A stretch of 64,000 nucleotides of DNA from Alphaproteobacteria bacterium (lineage in GTDB: Bacteria > Pseudomonadota > Alphaproteobacteria > UBA2966 > CAIVPW01). The DNA lies in assembly GCA_947481575.1 (NCBI GenBank), contig CANKGV010000004.1, forward strand, positions 69,487 to 133,486, written 5' to 3'. Positions 58,776 to 64,000 of the stretch are shown in pieces. Within the stretch, counting starts at the first letter, position 1. The number at the start of each line of letters is the position of its first letter. A program made the position numbers and the translations under genes. The notes under the pieces were generated by a model that did not search any database, had not been told where the DNA came from, and worked only from the letters and a program-made list of their open reading frames with translations.

Positions 58776-61127
58776 GTGAATCGGGGGATGGTTGGTCGGT
58801 GGCTGCGGACGCTCGCAGTCTGCCTGTTGGTTGCGGTCGCCGGGGTCCAGGCTGCACGTCAAGTCATTGGCCAAGCCGCGCCGGGCGTTGCTGCAAACAC
58901 GGTCGCCGGCATCCGGATCGAGGGCAACCAGCGCATCGAGCCGACGACGATCCTGTCGTATTTGGCTTTGTCGGTCGGTGATCCGATCGACGCGGACCGC
59001 ATCAACCGGTCGCTAACCGCGCTATTCGCCACCGGCCTTTTTGCCGACGTGAACATTGCCCGCCAGGGTAACGTGCTGGTTGTGCGGGTCGTGGAAAACC
59101 CCGTCATCAACCGCATCGCGTTCGAGGGCAACAAGGCGGTCGACGACAAGACCCTGTCCGACGAAGTGCAGTTGCGGCCGCGCGTCGTGTTCACCCGCAG
59201 CCGCGCGCAGTCTGACGTTCAGCGCATCATCCAGATCTATCAACGCAACGGGCGGTTTGCGGTCACGGTCGAACCCAAGGTCATTGAGCTCGACCAAAAT
59301 CGCGTTGATTTGGTGTTCGAGGTCAATGAGGGCCCGGTAACGGGCGTCCGCCGCATCTCGTTCATCGGCAACCACGCGTTCTCCGACGATGCCCTGCGCA
59401 GCGCGATCCAAACCAAGGAGGCGCGCTGGTGGCGGTTCTTCTCGTCGGTGGATACCTACGACCCGGACCGCCTGTCGCAGGACCAGGAGATGCTCGGCCT
59501 GTACTACCTTGAGCGCGGGTACGCCGACTTTCGCGTTACCTCAGCGGTGGCTCAGCTCACACCGGACGGGCAGGACTTCTTCCTGACCTTCACCGTTGAG
59601 GAAGGCGAGCGCTACAAGTACGGCCCGCTGACAGTGGTGTCCGACATTCCGGATCTTGCTGCCGCCAGCCTGACGAAGCTGATCCAAGGCAAGCCCGGCG
59701 ACGTCTACAACGCGCACCAAGTCGACAACACGGTCCTCGACCTTACCAACGAGGCGGGGCGCCAGGGCTACGCGTTCGTCGATATTCGCCCCGAGCTCAC
59801 TCGCGACCGGGATCAACGCACGGTCGCGGTCGTCTTCCACATCGCCCAGGGTCCACGCGTCTATGTGAACCGGATCAACGTGACGGGTAACGTCCGCACG
59901 GTGGACGAAGTGATTCGGCGCGAGTTCCGCATCTCCGAAGGCGACGCGTTCAATACCGCCAAGGTCCAGCGCTCGGTGGAGCGTATTCGCGCGCTGCAGT
60001 TCTTCGACAAGGTTGAGCTGTCGCAGCAGCCGGCGCGGCCGGGTGGGCCCGACCAACTTGGCGGGGCCCAGGCCGCCGCCACCGATCGCGTCGACCTCAA
60101 CCTCAGTCTGCGCGAGCGTTCGACGGGTCAGTTGACGTTCGGGTTCGGGTACTCGACCGCCGACAAGTTCCTGACCGACATCGCCATCTCGGAAACGAAC
60201 CTGTTGGGACGCGGGCAGGCGCTTTCGCTGAGCCTTACCGGCGCGGCGCGGCGCCAGGAAGCCCAGTTCTCCTTTACCCAGCCCTACTTCCTCGGCCGCA
60301 ATATTTCGGCGGGGGTGGATGTCTTTGCGCGCCGCCGCGACTACCAGTCGACGTCGCACTACACCTACGCAAGCAAGGGCTTCCAGGTGCGCACCGGATT
60401 CGCCCTGAGTGAGCAATTAACGACCAGCATCCACTACACGCTGCATCGGGACACGGTCGAAGACGTTGATCCGCTGCTGGCATCCCGCCTCGTGGTGCAG
60501 CAGCAGGGAACGCGGGTTATCTCGGCGGTTGGCTACGGCCTCTTGTACGACACGCGCGACGACGTCTTGTTCCCGACCCGCGGCTACTCCCTGAAGCTCT
60601 CGCAGGAATTGGCTGGTCTGGCGGCGCCCGTTCGCTACCTGAAGACGATTGTCGGCGCGCAGATTCACTTTCCGATCCGGCCAGAGTGGGTGTTGAGCCT
60701 GTCGACCGAGGAGGGCCACGTGACTGGCCTGAAGAAGCCGCTGACAGTGGCCGACCGGTTCCTGCTTGGCGGTGATGCGTTCCGCGGGTTCCGCGGGTCG
60801 GGAGTGAGCCCGCGCGACCGCGTCACTGGCGACGCCCTGGGCGGCACCCTCTACACCATCAACTCGATCGAGTTGGCGTTCCCCTTGGCGCTGCCGTCCG
60901 ATCTCGGCGTGCGCGGCAGTGTGTTCACCGACGCGGGCACCGTAACGCGCACCAACTTGGGCGACTCCAACGTACTGGACGCCAGCACACTGCGTGTGGC
61001 GGCTGGGTTCGGCGTGTCCTGGCGCTCCCCGCTCGGTCTATTGCGCTTTGACTTTGCATGGCCGCTGGTGAAAGAGGACTTCGACAAGACCCAGCGCTTC
61101 CAGTTCAATTTCGGCACCCGTTTCTGA
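58776..61127 (+). CDS. bamA: Outer-membrane protein assembly factor BamA
   Basis: A 783-residue outer-membrane protein (from GTG 58776) that inserts beta-barrel proteins. A signal peptide is followed by five POTRA domains (about 45-440), then the 16-strand barrel. GGDAFRGFRGSGVSPRD is the conserved L6 VRGF-type loop region, and the C terminus RFQFNFGTRF ends in phenylalanine as outer-membrane proteins do. Starts at 58773, 58776 and 58788 (ATG) are all in frame; AGGG 8 nt upstream favours 58776. Confidence 0.95.
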   Translation: MNRGMVGRWLRTLAVCLLVAVAGVQAARQVIGQAAPGVAANTVAGIRIEGNQRIEPTTILSYLALSVGDPIDADRINRSLTALFATGLFADVNIARQGNVLVVRVVENPVINRIAFEGNKAVDDKTLSDEVQLRPRVVFTRSRAQSDVQRIIQIYQRNGRFAVTVEPKVIELDQNRVDLVFEVNEGPVTGVRRISFIGNHAFSDDALRSAIQTKEARWWRFFSSVDTYDPDRLSQDQEMLGLYYLERGYADFRVTSAVAQLTPDGQDFFLTFTVEEGERYKYGPLTVVSDIPDLAAASLTKLIQGKPGDVYNAHQVDNTVLDLTNEAGRQGYAFVDIRPELTRDRDQRTVAVVFHIAQGPRVYVNRINVTGNVRTVDEVIRREFRISEGDAFNTAKVQRSVERIRALQFFDKVELSQQPARPGGPDQLGGAQAAATDRVDLNLSLRERSTGQLTFGFGYSTADKFLTDIAISETNLLGRGQALSLSLTGAARRQEAQFSFTQPYFLGRNISAGVDVFARRRDYQSTSHYTYASKGFQVRTGFALSEQLTTSIHYTLHRDTVEDVDPLLASRLVVQQQGTRVISAVGYGLLYDTRDDVLFPTRGYSLKLSQELAGLAAPVRYLKTIVGAQIHFPIRPEWVLSLSTEEGHVTGLKKPLTVADRFLLGGDAFRGFRGSGVSPRDRVTGDALGGTLYTINSIELAFPLALPSDLGVRGSVFTDAGTVTRTNLGDSNVLDASTLRVAAGFGVSWRSPLGLLRFDFAWPLVKEDFDKTQRFQFNFGTRF

Positions 61128-61137
61128 GGCTATGAGA

Positions 61138-61845
61138 ATGACCACGTTGCAACGTATTTTGGCCATGGCCGTGCTGTTGATCGCTGTCCCCAATTTGGCG
61201 CTGGCGCAGGCAGCCGTGCCAAAGGCCACCACCCCCGCGGCCCCTGCTGCGCCGGCTGGCGTGCCGAAGGCGGCGCCGGCCGCGCCAGCGGCCACTCCGG
61301 CACCTGCGGCGGCTGCGGGCAATACCAAGGGCGGCCCCCCCCCAGCGCTGCCGCCAGCAACCAAGTTGCCGACGCCCGTGATCGGCGTGGTCGATTCGAC
61401 CTACGTGCTGTCGAATGCGGCCGCGACCAAGGCGGTCAACGCCCAACTGCAGTCGATCAGCGCAGTCTTTTCGCAGGAGATCGCCAAGTTGGAAGACGAC
61501 CTGCGCAACCGCGACCAAGAACTTACGCGCCAACAGGCGATCATGGCGCCGGATGCGTATAAGGCGCGCCGCGCCGAGTTTGATGCGGCTCTCGACAACG
61601 CGCAGAAGCTGGTCGAGCAGCGCAATGGGCAGTTGGACAAGGCGTACAACGACGCCATGGGCAAAGTGCACGATGAGATGATCAAAGTGCTCGCGGAAAT
61701 CTCGCAGCAGCGCGGCGTCAACCTTGTGCTGGAGCAGACCACGGTCGTGTTCAACGCGCCGGCGCTCGACTTGTCGCGCGACGTGATCAACGGCCTCGAT
61801 ATTCGGCTCCCGAAGGTCGACGTGCCGAACCCGCCCGCTCCGTAG
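61138..61845 (+). CDS. skp: Skp/OmpH-family periplasmic chaperone
   Basis: A 235-residue periplasmic holdase for unfolded outer-membrane proteins. After the signal peptide (to ALAQA) comes an unusually long proline/alanine-rich stretch of about 60 residues, then the conserved IGVVDSTYVLSNAAATKAVNAQL body and coiled-coil arms (EDDLRNRDQELTRQQ... DEMIKVLAEI). The alternative ATG 61132 is too close to GAGG. The gene contains a nine-base C run at about 61335-61343. Confidence 0.88.
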   Translation: MTTLQRILAMAVLLIAVPNLALAQAAVPKATTPAAPAAPAGVPKAAPAAPAATPAPAAAAGNTKGGPPPALPPATKLPTPVIGVVDSTYVLSNAAATKAVNAQLQSISAVFSQEIAKLEDDLRNRDQELTRQQAIMAPDAYKARRAEFDAALDNAQKLVEQRNGQLDKAYNDAMGKVHDEMIKVLAEISQQRGVNLVLEQTTVVFNAPALDLSRDVINGLDIRLPKVDVPNPPAP

Positions 61846-62907
61846 ATGGCGGATCCCCGGTTCTTCCTTACCCGGGGCCCGTTCACCGCTGCGGAGATCG
61901 CCGACCGCTGCGGCGCCGAAGTCGTTGGCGACGGGGCTCGTCCCCTTACCGGTGTTGCTCCGCTGGAGGCCGCCGGGCCGGGGGACATCGCGTACTTCGA
62001 CCGGCCAAGGTATCGCGATGCTCTTGGTGCTTCCCGGGCCGGTGCGATTGCCGTGCATCCCCGCAACCGCGCCGCCGCTCCGGCCGGCGCGGTGCTCTTG
62101 ATCAGCGAGTCGCCGTACCGCGTTTTTGCGACCGCTGGTGCGATGTTCCACCCGCCGGTGGCGCCGACGCCGGGCATTTCTCCGGCGGCACACATAGCTC
62201 CGACGGCGCGGCTCGGGGCAGGGTGCGCAGTTGCGCCCGGCGCAGTGATCGAAGACCGTGCCGAACTTGGCGCGCGGTGCTCCGTGGCCGCCAACGCGGT
62301 GATCGGCGCCGGTGTGGTCGTTGGCGACGACACGCGCATCGGCGCGGGGGCAACGCTCAGCCACTGCCACGTCGGGGCCCGCGTAAGCATCTACCCGGGC
62401 GCGCGCATCGGCCAAGAAGGATTCGGCTTTGTCCCGGACCCGAAGGGCTTCATCAAAATTCCGCAAGTGGGCTGTGTACTGATCGAGGACGACGTGGAGA
62501 TCGGCGCCAATACCACCGTGGATCGCGGCTCGGGCCACGACACGGTCATCGGTGCCGGCACTTGGATCGACAACCTGTGCCACGTTGGCCACAACGTACG
62601 GATCGGGCGGCGCTGCATCATGGCGGGGCTATCCGGGATTTCAGGCAGCACTGTTCTCGGCGACTACGTTGTGCTGGGCGGCAAGGTTGGCGTGGCAGGT
62701 CACCTGACCATCGGGTCCCGGGCACGCGTGGCCGGGGGTAGCGGCGTAATTCGCGATGTTCCGCAGGGGGCTACCGTCGGCGGCTATCCCGCGGTACCCA
62801 TTCGCACCTGGCATCGCCAGACGGCGACCCTGGCCCGCGCGGCACAGACCGCAGGGCTTGGGGACGCGCTTACTGCCGGAGTAGGGTTGCCCACGGAGGA
62901 CCAATGA
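61846..62907 (+). CDS. lpxD: UDP-3-O-(3-hydroxyacyl)glucosamine N-acyltransferase
   Basis: A 353-residue left-handed beta-helix enzyme, third step of lipid A synthesis. An N-terminal uridine-binding domain ([15 protein letters not shown]) precedes many hexapeptide repeats. [20 protein letters not shown] and the GHNVRIG segment with the catalytic histidine are diagnostic. It starts immediately after the skp stop and overlaps fabZ by 4 bp. Confidence 0.97.
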   Translation: MADPRFFLTRGPFTAAEIADRCGAEVVGDGARPLTGVAPLEAAGPGDIAYFDRPRYRDALGASRAGAIAVHPRNRAAAPAGAVLLISESPYRVFATAGAMFHPPVAPTPGISPAAHIAPTARLGAGCAVAPGAVIEDRAELGARCSVAANAVIGAGVVVGDDTRIGAGATLSHCHVGARVSIYPGARIGQEGFGFVPDPKGFIKIPQVGCVLIEDDVEIGANTTVDRGSGHDTVIGAGTWIDNLCHVGHNVRIGRRCIMAGLSGISGSTVLGDYVVLGGKVGVAGHLTIGSRARVAGGSGVIRDVPQGATVGGYPAVPIRTWHRQTATLARAAQTAGLGDALTAGVGLPTEDQ

Positions 62908-63392
62908 CCGAAGTCGCAACGAAAGCGGACGCCCCCACCGGAGCCGAGGTCGGCCCCATCGACATTCTGCGGATCATGCGGGCATTGCCGCACCGCTACC
63001 CGATGCTGATGGTGGACCGGGTCGTGGAGATGGTCGCCAACGACCACGCCGTCGGCATCAAGAACGTCACCATCAACGAGCCTCATTTCACCGGGCACTT
63101 TCCGACGAGGCCGATCATGCCGGGCGTGATGATCATCGAATCGATGGCGCAGACCGCTGCGGTTCTGGTGGTCTATTCGACCGCGGGGATGAACCCGGAA
63201 GGCAAGCTCGTGTACTTCATGTCGATCGACAATGCGCGGTTCCGCAAGCCCGTAGTCCCGGGCGATACCATGCGGGTGCAGGTCACCAAGGTGCACAGCC
63301 GCGGCAACGTTTGGCGCTTCGAGGGTAAGTGCACGGTCGACGGCAAGGCCGTAGCCGAGGCAACGTTCAGCGCCATGGTGATCGACGAGTGA
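62904..63392 (+). CDS. fabZ: 3-hydroxyacyl-[acyl-carrier-protein] dehydratase FabZ
   Basis: A 162-residue hot-dog-fold dehydratase of fatty acid synthesis. [13 protein letters not shown] carries the catalytic histidine, and [24 protein letters not shown] the catalytic glutamate. It lies between lpxD and lpxA, the conserved order that balances phospholipid and lipid A supply. Overlaps both neighbours by 4 bp. Confidence 0.97.
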   Translation: MTEVATKADAPTGAEVGPIDILRIMRALPHRYPMLMVDRVVEMVANDHAVGIKNVTINEPHFTGHFPTRPIMPGVMIIESMAQTAAVLVVYSTAGMNPEGKLVYFMSIDNARFRKPVVPGDTMRVQVTKVHSRGNVWRFEGKCTVDGKAVAEATFSAMVIDE

Positions 63393-64000
63393 CCGCCGCA
63401 GTCGGTGTGACGAGCGATATCCACTCGACCGCCGTCGTTGAGCGCGGCGCGAAGATCGGCGCCGGCGCGAAGATCGGCGCGTTCTGCTGGATTGGGCCCG
63501 ACGTCACCTTGGGCGATGGCGCAGTGCTGCATTCGCACGTGGTGATCGCCGGCCGCACACGCATCGGCGACGGCGTCCGAATTTTCCCGTTTGCGTCCGT
63601 CGGTCATGCGCCGCAGGACATGAAGTATGCCGGAGAGCCGTCAGAACTAGTGATTGGCGCACGCTGCACGATTCGCGAGCACGTGACGATGAATCCCGGC
63701 ACCGCCGGCGGCGGCATGATCACCAAGGTTGGCAGTGACTGCCTGATTATGGCCGGGGCCCACGTGGCCCACGACTGCACCGTCGGCGACCGGGTCATCC
63801 TGGTCAACCAAGCGACGCTGGCCGGCCACGTGACGGTCGGCGACCACGCGATCGTCGGCGGGCTGTCGGCGGTTCACCAATTCGTGCGGATCGGGCGCCA
63901 CGCCATGATCGGCGGGATGTCGGCGGTGGAATCCGACGTGATCCCGTTCGGCATGGTGATGGGGGAGCGCGCATTTCTTGCCGGGTTGAACTTGGTCGGT
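63389..64000 (+). CDS. lpxA: UDP-N-acetylglucosamine acyltransferase (cut by window edge)
   Basis: An open frame of 204 codons begins at GTG 63389, overlapping the fabZ stop (GTGA), and runs off the right edge. It encodes the left-handed beta-helix of LpxA, the first enzyme of lipid A synthesis. VTMNPGTAGGGMITKVG, MAGAHVAHDCTVGD (with the histidine matching the E. coli catalytic His125), GGLSAVHQFVRIGRHAMIGG and MVMGERAFLAGLNLVG are canonical. The C-terminal helical domain is outside the window. Confidence 0.96.
   Translation, partial: MTAAVGVTSDIHSTAVVERGAKIGAGAKIGAFCWIGPDVTLGDGAVLHSHVVIAGRTRIGDGVRIFPFASVGHAPQDMKYAGEPSELVIGARCTIREHVTMNPGTAGGGMITKVGSDCLIMAGAHVAHDCTVGDRVILVNQATLAGHVTVGDHAIVGGLSAVHQFVRIGRHAMIGGMSAVESDVIPFGMVMGERAFLAGLNLVG

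Overview
The window is a GC-rich (roughly two-thirds G+C by eye) bacterial chromosome segment. Its gene order is typical of an alphaproteobacterium, probably near the Rhodospirillales: glnB-glnA, tig-clpP-clpX-lon-hup, a complete nuoA-N operon running into birA-coaX-rnj-DUF1467, then lolC-lolD-dnaE, then rpsB-tsf-pyrH-frr-uppS-cdsA-dxr-rseP-bamA-skp-lpxD-fabZ-lpxA. This placement rests on family recognition and synteny knowledge, not on a search. There are four tRNA genes (His, Leu, Val, Asp) and no CRISPR array, rRNA operon or intact insertion sequence. Both window edges cut genes: an RDD membrane protein on the left and lpxA on the right.

Positions 1-10800 form a nitrogen-assimilation neighbourhood on the minus strand: glnA, glnB with a sigma-54-type promoter and NtrC-like palindromes, glnK and amtB. 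Between glnB and glnK lie tRNA-His, a GAF-domain protein, a large plus-strand fusion (acyl carrier protein + fatty-acyl-AMP ligase + acyltransferase), and a DadA-like oxidoreductase coupled to a tiny lipoprotein. Between glnK and amtB sits a recent scar: a nearly identical second copy of the amtB 3' end carrying an in-frame deletion, next to a low-GC SOUL-type haem-binding gene.

Positions 10900-25700 hold ycjX-ycjF, nnr, a GyrI-like protein, tRNA-Leu, the tig/clpP/clpX/lon/hup proteostasis run, a secreted peptidoglycan-binding protein, tRNA-Val, an MscS channel with a cyclic-nucleotide-binding domain, a DUF1344-like periplasmic protein, a MarC-family protein and tRNA-Asp. Positions 26075-43565 are one tightly packed plus-strand block: all fourteen Complex I subunits followed by biotin ligase, type III pantothenate kinase, RNase J and a DUF1467 protein, with many start/stop overlaps.

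At 43650-45700 an archaeal/eukaryote-type prolyl-tRNA synthetase lies on the minus strand, in the slot where related genomes usually carry a co-directional bacterial-type proS next to lolC. This looks like in-place displacement. From 45722 to the right edge the strand is plus: lipoprotein export (lolCD), a MAPEG protein, the DNA polymerase III alpha subunit, then translation factors, the isoprenoid/phospholipid/envelope genes and the start of lipid A synthesis.

The most unusual items are the amtB remnant with the SOUL gene, the displaced proS, the ACP-FAAL-acyltransferase fusion, and the glnK/dadA-like/lipoprotein arrangement. Most of the remainder is conserved core genome.
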